A DNA stretch of 64,000 nucleotides. It comes from Pyropia yezoensis. Its lineage: Eukaryota > Rhodophyta > Bangiophyceae > Bangiales > Bangiaceae. This document shows, piece by piece, positions 9,876 through 21,239 of this stretch. Made by a program: the position numbers and the translations under genes. The notes below the pieces were generated by a model, which was given only the letters and a program-made list of their open reading frames with translations, searched no databases and was not told the origin of the DNA. Numbering within the stretch: the first letter of the stretch is position 1; every line of letters starts with the position of its first letter. The stretch spans positions 8,337,119-8,401,118 of the forward strand of contig CM020618.1 in the NCBI GenBank assembly GCA_009829735.1, given 5' to 3'.

Positions 9876-12800
9876 ATGACGGGCGCCATGGTTGCCGAGT
9901 TTGAGCGCCTCGTCGACGCGCTCCTGGCGCCCGCCACCGCCGCCACCGCTTCGGCGGCGCTGCTGGAGTTGGAGGCCCGCCCCGACGCGGTGTCAATTGC
10001 GCAGCTGGTCATCCCCGCCACCGCCTCCCCCGCCGCCCGCTTCCACGCGTGCCGGCTGCTGCGGGTGGCGGCCTTGTCGCGGTGGCCCGCCCTCCCCGCG
10101 CCCTCGCGGTATGGCAATGCGGGCTGTGGCGGCGGCGCCGGCGGCGACTCGGGTGGTGCTGATAGGGTTGGGGGGGCACCGCCGCCGCCGCCCTCCCTCC
10201 GGGGCTGGCTCCTCAGCTACATTGCCGCCCGCGGTGCGGGGCTGTCCCCCCTGGAGCTCCGCGCCACCCTCCACACCGCCGCGGCGCTCGCGCGGCGTGC
10301 CTACCTGGAGGAGCCCTCTGTGATGCGGGCGGGGTGGGTGCGGGCGGTCGCGTCACTGCCGCCGCCGCTGGCGGCGCCCGCCCTCGCCGCGGTCGCCGAG
10401 GAGATGGCCGGCAGCGGCGCGGCCGTCGCCGCCGCCACCGCCGGGGTGGAGCGGCAGGCGTGGCGCCGCGCGCGGGGCGTCTTCCTCCGCGGCGGCGACG
10501 CGGCCGCGACTGTCACGGCGGCGGCGGCGCTCGTCCACGAGGGCACCCCCGTTGCGGCGGGCGGGGGGGGAGGGGGGGGGGGTGCCGCCGCCGGGGACGA
10601 CCCCGCGGCGGCAGCCTTCCCCCCGCCCCCCGCTGTGGCCGCCCTCCTCACCACCCTGTCTGCCCGTTTTCCCGCTGCCGCGGGCGACCTGCGGCCGCCC
10701 GCCGCCCCGTGGCGGGCGGTGCTGGCCGACGTGGCGGGGCTGCTGGGCGTGCTCTTTCGCGGCGCCGCCGCTGCGGATGTGGTGGCCGCCCGTGGCGGGC
10801 CCGCCGCCGAAATTGCCGCGGGGGTGGCGACGGACCTCCGCTCGGCGGTGGCGGTGGTGGCGGGCATCCGCCGGTCGGCCTACCCGTCGGCCGCCGCCGC
10901 CGAGGCCGCCCTGGCGGCGGCCCTGAAAGGCGCCGCGCCATGGGGCGACGCCCCCCCCGCCGCGGTCGGCCTGCGCGTCGCGTACGCAGAGCTGTGGGAG
11001 CGGGCGGTGGGGGCCCACGGGCTGGGGCGGGTGGCCGCCAGTGGGTGCCTCGCACACTTTGGCGCCAGCGTTGTGGCGCAGCTGCGGTTGCCGCCGCCGA
11101 TGCCACCCCCTGGGGGGGGTGGGCTGGATGAGGATGAGGAGCTGGCCGACGGGGCCATCCGGGACACGCTCATGGAGGCGGCGTCGCTGCTGGTGGCCGA
11201 CGCGGCCGCCACGGATAGCGCAACGGCGGCCGAGTTCCGTCCGCTGGTGCTGGACATCTTGTCGGCGTTTGTGGATGGGATGCTGGCCCGGGCGGCGGCC
11301 GCGGCGGGAGGGGGCGTGATTGGCGACGGCAGCGAGGGGGAGGAGGAGGAGGAGGATGGCTATGATGAGAGTGTGGAGGAGGCGCGCTTTGAGACGGCGG
11401 CGAGCCTATTTCGTTTTGCCGCCGCCGTTGGTGCGGCCGACGCGGTGGCCTCCCTCGGGTCCTTGCTGTCCCAGAAGTGTCACCAGCTGTTTGTGTCCCC
11501 CCCCGCTGATGGCGCCGGGCTGGCGGCAACGCAAGAGAGCGTGACGGTGCTGCTCGGCCTGGCGGCCGCGGTGCTCGCCGACGCGGGGCGGGGGGAGACC
11601 CCCTCTGTGCCGCCGGCCTTCCTGCCCACGCCACTGGGCGGGGCGGCGGCGGCCAATGGGGGCGGCACGCCTGCCGGGAGCATGTCCGCCCCAGACGCGG
11701 CGGCGGCGCTCTTTGGTGCGGTCATCACCGCGGTGCGGCAAGAGGCGGCGCTCGTGGCCGCCTGCGGCGCGCACGCGGCCGAAGCGTCTCCACGCGTGGC
11801 GGCCGCCGCGCTCGGCGCTGTCGCCCGTGTGGCACGCACCTACCTCCTCGGCGGCGCTGCTGACGCTGTGGGTGGCCCCGCCGCCGTGCAGGACGCGCAG
11901 GCAGCGGCCGTGGGCGCGGCCGTCGCGGCGCTGACGGGCCGTTCGTTTGAGCCCGACGTGGCGGCCGCCGCGGCGGCGCTGCTGCGCGTGCTGGCACCCG
12001 CGTTTGCCGCTGGCGGCGGCGCCGACGCAGCGGTGGCGGGGGCGTGGCAAACGTTGGCCGCCGCCGACGTGGCCGCCTACGCGTCGGTGCCCGTCGAGGC
12101 GGCGGCCGACGCGGGCACCGCCCTGGCCATTGTGTATGGGGCGGCGGCGTCGCGGCCCGCGGCGGCGGTGGTGCGCGCGGCCGCCGCCGCGGCTGCGGCG
12201 GCAGCGTCGTCGGACAAGGACGATGACGTGCTGGTCGCGGCGCTGGCACTGCTGCGCGGCGTCGCCCGCCACGCGGGGCCCGCGTCGGGGGGGCTCCGGC
12301 AGGCGGTGCTGCGGCTGCTGGCGGCGCCCGCCGGGGCGACCGACGGCAGCGGCGGCGGCGGCGGCGGTGGCCCGCCCAGTGCGGCGGTGGCCGTGTCGGC
12401 TGCCGCCTCCCGCCGCGGCCGCCCCGACGTGGCCGCTGCGGTCGCGCGGCTGGCCGACGACCTTGCCGGCGCGCACCTGGCGCACATGGCGCCCGGCGAG
12501 GCGGCCGCCCTCTACACCGCCGCCGTTGGCTTGTGTGGCGCCGCGTCCGAGGCGGCCGCGGGCGCCGCCGCCGCCGCGGCGCGCGGGGGGGAGGCGGGCT
12601 CGGCGGCCCGCCGCGCGGCCGACGCCGACGCCCGCGCGGCGACCGTCGGGGCGCTCCTGTCGCTGCTGCTGCGGCTGCTGGACAAGGACGCGGTGGACTT
12701 TGCCGATGACGCCGGCGGTGGCGGCGGCGCGCCGCCGCCCTGCCCTGCAGACGTGGTCGCGTACGGCCTTGACGCGTTGGCGGCGGCGGCGGCTGCCGCC

Positions 12801-13607
12801 GAGGCGACCGACCCGGGCCTCCGCCTGAGCCAGCAGCTGCTCGTTGCCGAGGTCCTCACCCGCCACCCCGAGCGCGTCGACGCGGGCGACCCGCCGGCGC
12901 CGGTGCCCCGCGGGGGGGTGCCGCCGCTGCCCGCGGCCCTCCGCGACCGGCTGCTGGGCACTCTTGCTGACACCCTCTTTGCCGACACCCCCACCACCGT
13001 TGTGAGCCGTGGTGGTGCCGGCGGTGGCGCCGGCGGTGGCGCCGGCAGCAGCGGCAGCGGCCGACCATCGCCACTGCCGTCGGCGGCGCGGCGGCGGTCG
13101 CTCGAGGCGGTCGCTGCGCTGGCGGTGGCGGCGTCGTCGGCAGCCCCGCCGCGGCCAGCGTCGGCGGCGGCGCTCGCCGCGGCCTTTGCCCCCCCGCTAG
13201 TGGTGGCCCTCGCGGCGGGTGCGATTGGCGCCGACGAGGACGGCAGCGGCGACGGCGGCGATGGGGGCGTGGGCGGCACCCTGGATGCTGCCGCCGACGC
13301 GCTGCTGCCGCTGCTGCTGGCGCACCCGCCCGCCGCGGCGGCGGCCGCCGCCGCCCTGACCGCCGCGGCGGCGCCGCTGGCACCGCCTACGGCCGCCCAC
13401 CTGACAGAAGCGGTCGCCCTGCTGGGCGCGTCGGCAACGGCGACTGCGGCGGCTGCCGGCGCGGGGGGGGGTGGGGGGGGACGCGTGGGGGGGGGGGTGG
13501 CCCGCCGGGCCGCCGCCGCCGCGTACCGGCCCGTCGTGCGGCGGTTTGTCGTTGACGCGCGGGCGGTGGTGCTCGAGTCACCGCCCCTGCCGCAGGGCTC
13601 CTCCTAA
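9876..13607 (+). CDS. XPO4: Exportin-4-like karyopherin
   Basis: A 1243-residue HEAT-repeat nuclear export receptor. In animals XPO4 exports eIF5A and SMAD3 with RanGTP. Family blocks line up in order. SLRGWLLSYIAARG matches the N-terminal segment that reads SLRTFLLTYV in the family, followed by ATLHTAAALARRAYLEE. The middle block GRGETPSVPPAFL matches the diagnostic family segment GETPLIPPE. LLSLLLRLLDKDAVDFADD and PADVVAYGLDALA match the C-terminal third. The start is ATG 9876 (ACC context), with a second ATG 12 bp on. Composition is extreme: Ala exceeds a quarter of residues and there are Gly runs at about 228-236, 823-833 and 1195-1210. It is intronless and slightly longer than animal XPO4 (about 1150) because of these loops. 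Confidence 0.9.
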   Translation: MTGAMVAEFERLVDALLAPATAATASAALLELEARPDAVSIAQLVIPATASPAARFHACRLLRVAALSRWPALPAPSRYGNAGCGGGAGGDSGGADRVGGAPPPPPSLRGWLLSYIAARGAGLSPLELRATLHTAAALARRAYLEEPSVMRAGWVRAVASLPPPLAAPALAAVAEEMAGSGAAVAAATAGVERQAWRRARGVFLRGGDAAATVTAAAALVHEGTPVAAGGGGGGGGAAAGDDPAAAAFPPPPAVAALLTTLSARFPAAAGDLRPPAAPWRAVLADVAGLLGVLFRGAAAADVVAARGGPAAEIAAGVATDLRSAVAVVAGIRRSAYPSAAAAEAALAAALKGAAPWGDAPPAAVGLRVAYAELWERAVGAHGLGRVAASGCLAHFGASVVAQLRLPPPMPPPGGGGLDEDEELADGAIRDTLMEAASLLVADAAATDSATAAEFRPLVLDILSAFVDGMLARAAAAAGGGVIGDGSEGEEEEEDGYDESVEEARFETAASLFRFAAAVGAADAVASLGSLLSQKCHQLFVSPPADGAGLAATQESVTVLLGLAAAVLADAGRGETPSVPPAFLPTPLGGAAAANGGGTPAGSMSAPDAAAALFGAVITAVRQEAALVAACGAHAAEASPRVAAAALGAVARVARTYLLGGAADAVGGPAAVQDAQAAAVGAAVAALTGRSFEPDVAAAAAALLRVLAPAFAAGGGADAAVAGAWQTLAAADVAAYASVPVEAAADAGTALAIVYGAAASRPAAAVVRAAAAAAAAAASSDKDDDVLVAALALLRGVARHAGPASGGLRQAVLRLLAAPAGATDGSGGGGGGGPPSAAVAVSAAASRRGRPDVAAAVARLADDLAGAHLAHMAPGEAAALYTAAVGLCGAASEAAAGAAAAAARGGEAGSAARRAADADARAATVGALLSLLLRLLDKDAVDFADDAGGGGGAPPPCPADVVAYGLDALAAAAAAAEATDPGLRLSQQLLVAEVLTRHPERVDAGDPPAPVPRGGVPPLPAALRDRLLGTLADTLFADTPTTVVSRGGAGGGAGGGAGSSGSGRPSPLPSAARRRSLEAVAALAVAASSAAPPRPASAAALAAAFAPPLVVALAAGAIGADEDGSGDGGDGGVGGTLDAAADALLPLLLAHPPAAAAAAAALTAAAAPLAPPTAAHLTEAVALLGASATATAAAAGAGGGGGGRVGGGVARRAAAAAYRPVVRRFVVDARAVVLESPPLPQGSS

Positions 13608-14563
13608 AGGGGGGCCGGCACGCGCGTTGCGGCAAGGCCATATGGAGGGGGACGGCGGGGGGGGGGAGGTTGCTGGGGAGGGATCAAGAAGTGAAGCGGC
13701 CGGCGAGGCGAGTGAGGGGGAGTGGACTCTGCTGGCGCGGTGCTTGCTGTGTCCCCCCCATCGCCCCGACACCCCCGCGGTCGGCGCTGAGGTGGTGGTG
13801 GGGGGAATGGTGTCCGCCGCTGCCGTGACGTGGGTTCCTCTGCTGTGCGCTGGCCCTCAGTGGGGGGAGAGGACCCTCTATACATACGGGCGCGGCCCGC
13901 CCGCGCGGTACCTCCGCGCCTGTTCAAGAAAAAACGACCGCATGTGGGCGCCGGGTGTCGCCCTGGTCATGTTGCCGAGATGGCGCTAATTCAATCTAGG
14001 GCTACAAGTTCGTACCGTACAGTACATTCAGTGTACTGTTCGCATGGGCCGGTCCCGCCGGTGCTCGTCTCGACATTTCATTGCTGCACTCTTGTCAGCT
14101 CGCGTCCAACACCTCGAGTCCGCCGCCGTTGGAGACAAGCGCGTTGATTGGTCCATCACACAAAAAAGTACACAAGAAAACGCGGAAAACGACCGCTGGC
14201 GCGAGGCGGCACGGGTCGTGTCACGGTGCGGTCGCTCACGTCGGGCTGTCGCGAGCAATCTGCCATCTTGATGGCACAGACGGGGGCGCTCTATCTTATG
14301 TACAGTACGAACACGAGCAGTAGCTAGCACCGGGCGCCGGCGCGCGCCACCGCTGTCGCGTGCGCCTCTGGTGGGCGCCACGGCCGCGCCGCCCGCGCAT
14401 CCTCGCGGCTCTCGACGGGGGTGTGGGCAGAGCACCTGCTTCCGTCTTCCTCCCGCTCGCCCCCCGTGTTGCCCCCGCGCCGCCGCCCCGCCGCCACCCC
14501 GCCGCCACCCCGCCGCCGTCGCCCCCCTTCTCCAACGCCCCCCTACCCACCGTCGTGGTCACC
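13608..14563. other. Intergenic region and ABCA leader
   Basis: The stretch 13980-14330 is less GC-rich than its surroundings and has no supported gene. From 14400 the sequence is the C-rich leader with CCGCCGCCCC repeats before the ABCA start. Confidence 0.5.
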
Positions 14564-17500
14564 ATGGCCTACGGCACGCAGCTGCGGGCGCTGCTGCTCA
14601 AAAACTTCCTCCTCGTCCGCCGCTCCTTCGGCGGCCTGGCGGTGCAGCTGGCGGCGCCGCTGGTCATCAACGTCCTCCTCTACCTGTCGGACCGGACGTC
14701 CGAGTCCAACGGGGGCTTCTTTCGTGATGGCCTCGACACTCCCGTGCCGGCGGTGGAGCGTCTCAGCACTCTCCCCCGCTGCATATCCATCGCCTACCCC
14801 GACACGTGCGTGTCGTTTGGCTACACCCCGGACACCGCCGTGGTGAGCGGATGGGTGGCGGCGGCAGCGACTGCGGCTGGCATTCCGTCGACAGAGGTGC
14901 GGGGGTTCCCGTCCGAGTCGGCGCTCAACACGTTCCTTGTCGACCACCCCAACCGGACGGTCGCGGCGTACGTGTTTGAAGACCGGGACCTGACCACCAT
15001 CTCGACGGGATCCATCAGCTATGTGGTTCAGTTTAACGAGACGCGACACGATGAGTTTCCTGTACGCTTGAGGGGTAGCGTGGGGGGCAGGGGGCGGGGG
15101 AGGGAGGATGGGGGGGGGAGGAGTAGGACAAGGTATGGGCTGTGTGTTTGTGTGCATGCTAACCCGTGCCACTGGCCGTGGGTATCGAACTGTTCACTGA
15201 CCCCCAGCCCGCTGGTATTGTATATGCTTGGGCGGATGGGTGGCGACCCCCTTTCCTCTCCCCCCGGCCTATTTCTGTTTGGTTCTTTGACGGTCGAGGC
15301 GGGCGCAGTTGGGAAACTCAGACTTTGTCAGCCGTGTGTTTGTGCCCACCATGGTGCGTCACATGAACGAGGTGCTGATGACGAATGTAAGCGGTCGGCC
15401 GGTGGACCTGGGTGTCTCCCTGGCGGTCATGCCTCATCCCCCTCTGGAAGGCATCAACGACGCTTACCAGGACTATGGACTACTGCTTACCTTTGCTGTC
15501 TACATGTGCAACATGGTGCTCTTCATGTCCAAGCTGGTCAATGAAAAGGTGTGTAAGCTCCGCCAGGCCCTCCGCTTGGCCGGCCAGCGCCAGTCGCAGC
15601 ATTTTCTGTCGTGGGGGCTCGTCTTCTTCCTCACCAACACGATCACGTCGGCGCTGCTGATTGGCTTTGGGCTGGCCTTTGGCTTTGCCTTTTTCCGCGA
15701 AACCGCCGCCGCCGTCTACATCCTCACCTTTTTTCTGTTTGGCGTTGCCCTCTTACCGTGGGTATTCCTCTTTGACACGGTCACGCGGTCGGTGGAGGCG
15801 GTCAGCTTGTAGTACGTTGTGGGAGGGGAATGGGGCGGGATGGGGCGGGGTGGGGCTGGGTGGGGCGTGGTGTGGCGGGATGGGGCGCGGCGTGGCGGGT
15901 GAGAGGTGGTGGTGGTGGTGTTTCCGCCGCGGCGGCGGCGGTGGCGGAGAAGCAGCACCGTGTGGCGCTGCGAGGTGCCAGGTGGGTGTGAGGGCGCGGT
16001 GTGAGGTCGCTGATACGGACTGTGCGAGGCGTTGAGGGAGGGGGGAGGGCGGAGCAGGGTCGGTTTGCGGTTGGTCTGGGCGAGCGCAGCTGACAGACGG
16101 TGGTGTGGTTGCGGTCCCCTTCTTTTCTTTTCCTTCTCGGTGCTTGGCCCCGTGTTCCCTGTGGACCCTTCTGCTGCTTCCGCTCCCTTATGGTGTGTGC
16201 GTGTGCCGTCTCTCCCCCGCTATCCCCTTCAGCCTCTTCAACTTTTTCATTGTCAACTACTTCATCGCCAGCGGCGCATTTGTGCTCTATCTGGTGGAGA
16301 GCGACGGCTCCAACTTTGTGTCCGATAGCGTCCTTTTCTTGCGCTACGTCTTTGCGCTCCTCCCCCCCGTCATGTTTTACAAGTGCCTCGTTGATATCAG
16401 GTACGTCTTCTTTGCCTCTCGTGGCCCTTGCTGTGCACCTGCGCGCCTGCATCTGAGGGACTGTCCGCTTTCTGCGTTCCCGTCCCCTGATGTGCACTCC
16501 CCGTGTTTTAGCCATCCTCTGCGGCGTGTGTTGAAGAGGCGGCTGGCTTACTCGATGCCCTCTCTACCCACCCTTCTTTTGACGATCTTTGCCTGGGCCT
16601 CGTTTCCATGTGCGTCTGGTCTGTCTGGCTTACTTGTCATATGTGTAGTCAGTTTGCCATCCGCCGACAGGGCATGACGCTCAAGCTTGCGAGCGAGTAC
16701 ACGTCTGTGTTTCCTGTGACCACTTGCTGGGCGTACGTTTTTGTTTTTTTGGTGGGGGACGGGGAGGAGTGGGCGGGGGCTGCGCCGTCGTTTGTGTTGG
16801 CACGCGAACCGCGCGATGATGCCCCTGATTTCGCTCTGTGTGATGGATTGTTTTTCTCCTAGCACCGGCACTGACGCTTCGAGGGGACCCGCTCCGGCCG
16901 CCTTGCGACATGCTTGGTGCCACACTCCTCGCCGCGATGCACTCTCCTCCATTCTGGCCTTCCCCTCACAGGTGGATGATGTGGACGAGTGCGGTGGTAA
17001 TGGTGCTGGCCGTTTACCTCGATAACGTTTTGTCGTCACCGACGGGCACTTCCCAGCCGTGGAACTACTTCCTCCGGCCATCATACTGGCGGTCGCCAAC
17101 GACGTCGGCGGTGCCCCCCCCCCCCCCCCCGCCCTCGGAAGAAGAGGCGCAGCTGTCCCCCGATTCACCGCGAAGTGAGGACGGCGCCACTCCTGCTGCT
17201 GGGGAGACCACATCTTACGACGCCTCTGCCGAAGACCCCGACGTCCGGCGGGAGCGGGAGGCGGTCGACGCGGGCGCCCGTGACGACCGAGCCGTGGTGC
17301 TGCGGCACCTGCGCAAGACATTTAAGAAGCTGGTGGCGGTCGACGACGTGAGCGTTTCCATCCCCCATCACTCGCTTTTTTGCCTGCTCGGCCACAATGG
17401 GGCTGGCAAGTCCACGATGTTCAACATGCTCACCGGCCTCACGGACATTACGAGCGGGGACGCGACGGTGTATGGGCACAGCGTGCGGGACGACATGGCC

Positions 17501-18670
17501 GCGCTGCGCCCGCTGCTGGGCGTGTGCCCCCAGCATGACATCCTCTTTGACCGCCTGACGGGGGCGGAGCACGTGCGGCTGTTCGCGGCGCTCAAGGGAG
17601 TTGCCCCGTCTGAGCGAGAGGCCGAGGTGAGCCGCCGCTTGGAGCAGGTGTCCCTCACCGACGTGGGCGACCGCGCTGCGGGGCTCTACTCGGGCGGCAT
17701 GCGCCGCCGCCTGTCGGTGGCACTGGCGTTGGTGGCGGACCCAAAGATCGTGTTTTTGGATGGTACGTGTGGGGTCTGTTTTGGACGGGTGCACTGACAC
17801 CTGCGCCGCCCTGCCGCGATCTTTGGAACGTCTCAGTTTTGTTGCTGGTGTCTCTTTTTGGTGGCGTCGGGTAGGCTCGCTTGCAGGCTCTATTCGGAAG
17901 GATGGGGCACAGTGACTGACTCTCCTTTTTTTTCATGGGTGCTCCTTCTGTTTCTGGGTGCCGTACTCCCACCTCTTTTCCTCTGCTGCTGTTGCCCTCT
18001 TGCTGTCCACACCTGGGTAGAGCCGACGACCGGCATGGACCCGATTGCCCGCCGGGGTGTCTGGGACGCCATCCAGTCGGCCAAGGCCGACCGGGTGATC
18101 ATCCTTGTCACCCACTCCATGGAGGAGGCGGAAAAGCTGGCCGACGGCGTCGCGATTGTGTCGCGCGGGAAGTTGCGGGTGCTCGGCACGCCGCTTCGGC
18201 TCAAGGCCCACTTTGGCGCCGGCTACCGCCTCTCCGTCCTGTGCACCGACGCAGAAGCGGCGGCGTCTGTGTCGGCACTGGCAACGTCCATCCTCCCGTC
18301 CACGGTGGCGACGCCCGCCGAAGCCGACGCGGAACGCACCTCGGGCGTTATGGTGGAGCTGCTGGTGCCGCGGGCGGGCGCCCGACGGATGAGCGAGCTG
18401 GTGGCCGCCCTCCAGGCGCGCAAGGTGGGTCAGGCTGCGGGCTGCGGCGGCGGTGGCGGCGACGGGGTCGACGGCGGCGACGGGGTCGACGGCGGTGGGT
18501 CGGCTGGCGGGGTGCTGAGCTTTGGGGTGAGCCAGAGCACGCTGGAGGAGGTCTTCATCGCGATTGCCGACCTGTCAGCGGAGCCCGAGCCAGAGCTCGA
18601 GACAAAGGGGTGCTGTGGCAAGGCGTTTGGCCGGTGTGGATGCTTTGGGTGCTGTGGTGGCAGCGGCTAG
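14564..18670 (+). CDS. Half-size ABC transporter, ABCA subfamily
   Basis: Six exons: 14564..15061, 15309..15808, 16233..16400, 16649..16732, 16972..17762 and 18021..18670. Splice phases all agree (0, 2, 2, 2, 1) and give 896 residues. Order: an N-terminal membrane helix (NFLLVRRSFGGLAVQLAAPL), then a lumenal/extracellular domain. A membrane domain of several helices begins at GLLLTFAVYMCNMVLFM and includes LFNFFIVNYF. A single nucleotide-binding domain follows. It has Walker A GHNGAGKST (about 557), Q-loop CPQHDILFD, signature YSGGM (about 656; LSGGM is usual), Walker B IVFLDEP (Asp680, Glu681, with the intron falling inside this motif) and H-loop VTHSMEEAE. ABCA proteins move lipids. The 3' exon adds a Gly/Asp repeat and a Cys-rich tail. 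Donors are GTACGY except GTAGTA at 15809. Confidence 0.93.
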
Positions 18671-19070
18671 TGGGCGGGAAGAGACTGGTGCTGGTGGGTC
18701 GGCGGGTAGGTGGGCGGGGACTTTGGTTCCCATCGCCTGCCCTTGCGTGCCCGTCGTCCTCTGCGCCGTTTCCCTATTCTACCTTCCAGCGCCGTGTGCA
18801 CGCACACGGACGCGGTGGGTCCGGACTGCGTGGCGTCCCCTCATTGTCATTGCAAACGCAAAAAGTTTGGCCGTGGTATACTTCTCGTCGGCAAGGGCCC
18901 TTTTTTTCTGATCGTGTGCATGTGGCTCGTTCCCCACTGCCAACCCACTGGACGACCGAAACGTGATGCAAAAGTGTGGCCCACTCGGATGTCCCCCCAC
19001 GCAGAAAACTAGCCACGCACAGGGAATCACAGGCGCGCGACACCCACCCCTCCGGAAGAAGGGAACGGAC
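18671..19070. other. Convergent intergenic region between ABCA and YGGT genes
   Basis: This 400-bp stretch separates the stops of two genes running towards each other. It probably holds both 3' UTRs and poly(A) signals, though I cannot pick a clear AATAAA. Confidence 0.4.
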
Positions 19071-20432
19071 CTACGCGCGGCGCTGCCACGGCAGGCGGAG
19101 GTGGTGCCGACCGGCCGCCGCGCCAGCCCCCGCGGGCGCGGCGGCACCCGGCGCCTCAGCGCCGAGCGCGACGGTGGCCGACGTCAGCGCGTTGAGGAGG
19201 GTAAAGCCAATGATGGGGGACAGGTCGAGGCCAAAGACCGGGGGGATGACGCCTGTAGGTGGAAAGGAGGGGGGAAGGAGCGCGGGCGGGACGGGTGAGC
19301 CCAGCGTGCGTGACAGGAGACACACACCCACACACGCCACGACCGGTAGCCGCGCGGAACAGGCACAGAGGGAAGCAAGGGAGTGGGGCGAGGGAAAAAG
19401 CGGCGGGGTCAGACCATGGCTCGCCGGTGGACGTCAAGAAAGCACGGGCCACGCCCTCGCCTGTACGCACACGCACACACCCCCACCAGTCAGCCGTCCC
19501 GCTGGACAACCGACTGGGGGGGTCCACCGCCCGCACACAATCGTGCGGGGGGGTCCTGTGGGGCCCCAAACAGGAGGATGCCGAGGGGTCACGTGGACAG
19601 CCGCGTTCCAACATACCGCGGAAGAAGTTGAGGAAGGGGTCACACACAGTGTAGAGAGGTGACAGGAGCTTCACGTTCTATGGGGCGGTAACCAACGGAA
19701 AACAAGGGGAGGGGGGGGGAGGGGGGGGAAGCAGGCCTCCGTGTGATAATGCAAGGCGCAGTGGGGGGGGGGGGACAAAGAAGAGAGGTCAGGCCTCCCG
19801 AGGTAGAAAAAGTCATGGCGAGCCAACGGCCGTCACGTCGAGGACACCCACGCCCACGAGTAAGGACACCGCCACAGCGGAAGCCGATAGGAACACAGTG
19901 CACAGTATCGCACAGACTGTGTGGAGCTCAACCCCGCCTTCGCGGGCAGGTCCACTTCCCAACGCCCCCATCAGGGAACTCTCAAGCGCCAAGCGCCCAT
20001 ACGCTCTCTAACCTGACCCGCCGCTGAGAGCAGTCGCCGGAAAAAAGGGAAGAACCACCCCTCGCCATGCCCCAACTCCCAGCCTCCCCACGCGCCCAGG
20101 CATAAACAGCACCCCCAACGCACCTGCGCAGCGGGGAACCAGCTCAGCAGTACCCGCGCGATCAGCAGGTTGCCATAGATGCCGAAAAAGTTGGCAAACC
20201 CGCCCACCGTCACCGACTCGACGACCGAGTTGCCCGGGATGGCGGCGGCCAGGGTTCCCCGCTGCCCGCGGCCGGGCAGGCGCGTGCGGCTGGGTACCAG
20301 CGCGGGGATGGGAATGGCGCCAACGGCGGCGGCGCCGCCGCCGCTACCGCCGCCGCCGCCGACACCCCCACGACGAGGGGAGAAGAGCGCCCCCCGTCGG
20401 GGGACCGCAAAGGCCAGCGTGACGCCCGCCAT
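19071..20432 (-). CDS. YGGT/YlmG family membrane protein, plastid type
   Basis: Three exons, 20432..20124, 19677..19617 and 19252..19071, with phases 0 and 1 matching, give 183 residues. Residues 1 to about 60 are Arg/Gly/Ala-rich, consistent with a transit peptide. The YGGT domain follows: NFFGIYGNLLIARVLLSWFP, then LLSPLYTVCDPFLNFFRG, then VIPPVFGLDLSPIIGFTLLNAL. It has two hydrophobic helices joined by the conserved DPFLNFFRG..PP loop. In plants and cyanobacteria such proteins act in cytochrome b6 haem attachment (CCB3) or nucleoid distribution (YLMG1). Which role applies here cannot be told. Donors are GTGCGT (20123) and GTATGT (19616). The last 25 residues are His/Arg/Ala-rich and look unconserved. 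Confidence 0.9.
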
Positions 20433-20850
20433 TGCCGGATGTGGTAGGAAGCGGGGACAACCGACACGGTGGGGAAAAGGGTGGGTGGTGCGGGGTGGGC
20501 GCTGGCACAACGGGCGCGGGGCTTGGGGTGAGGTTCTGGGGCCGCGAGGTGACGACTGCCGATGGGGTGGCGAGGGCGTGCCGTGGTGGAGCCGGAGCTC
20601 TCCATGGCAATGCCCGTGCGCTCCTTCAACGGATGGATGGCCATTCCAGACTTGCACGCTGTTGGATAGATTAAGTAGAGTTGTACTTCAAATAGAGTAC
20701 AATCGCCAGCCAAAATCGTTTGTCCACCGTCGAAAATCCCGGGTCCCATGCCTGGACTTTGCTGCAATCTCGTGGTATATCTCGCTCCAGGCGCACTCAG
20801 GACCACATTTTTCCTGGGAAGCGCCGCCACACAAGGCGACTGCCGACCGG

Positions 20851-20857
20851 TATAAAA
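20851..20857 (+). promoter_or_regulatory. TATA box of the Tc1-like relic
   Basis: TATAAAA lies 52 bp upstream of the ATG at 20909, inside the element and in AT-richer sequence than the host. It is a plausible core promoter for the truncated transposase transcript. Confidence 0.5.
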
Positions 20858-20908
20858 ACGTCCTCCACATGCATCACGGCTGAGGAAAAAAAAAAAAAAA
20901 TCGCAACC

Positions 20909-21239
20909 ATGGCAGGTCACAACCGGGTGTCCCTGACGAGCCACCAGACCGCTGTCATCAAGGAGATGGCGTCCAAGGGCAACAGCAACGGGGCCATTGC
21001 GGCCGCGCTCGACGTCAAGAAGAGCACCGTTGCCCATGTGGCCAAGAAGGTGCGCAGCGGCGCCGGTGCCCCGGCACGTGAGAACCGAGACCGCCCCCAA
21101 AAACAAGGACGACCTCTTTCTGGCTTTTTTTGAGGAGTGGACGGCCATACCGGACGCGTTCTTCAAGACCCTCATTGACTCCATGCCCCGTCGCGTAGCG
21201 GCCGTCATCGCCTCCAAGGGCAACGGGATCAAGTATTGA
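20909..21239 (+). pseudogene. Tc1-like transposase remnant: HTH domain plus C-terminal tail
   Basis: From ATG 20909 the frame encodes SLTSHQTAVIKEMASKGNSN, then a second helix region ending VAHVAKKVR, the homeodomain-like helix-turn-helix of Tc1 transposases. Around 21095-21110 the reading frame changes. From there to the stop at 21239 a second frame encodes FEEWTAIPDAFFKTLIDSMP then RRVAAVIASKGNG. That is the typical last 40 residues of Tc1 transposases (family pattern EW..IP..LI.SMPRR). The roughly 200-residue DDE core between them is missing. The product could still bind element ends. Confidence 0.75.

Noticed and set aside
11406..12866. Long minus-strand frames within exportin-4
   Set aside because: Shadows of an Ala/Gly-rich coding sequence on the plus strand whose XPO4 motifs are clear.
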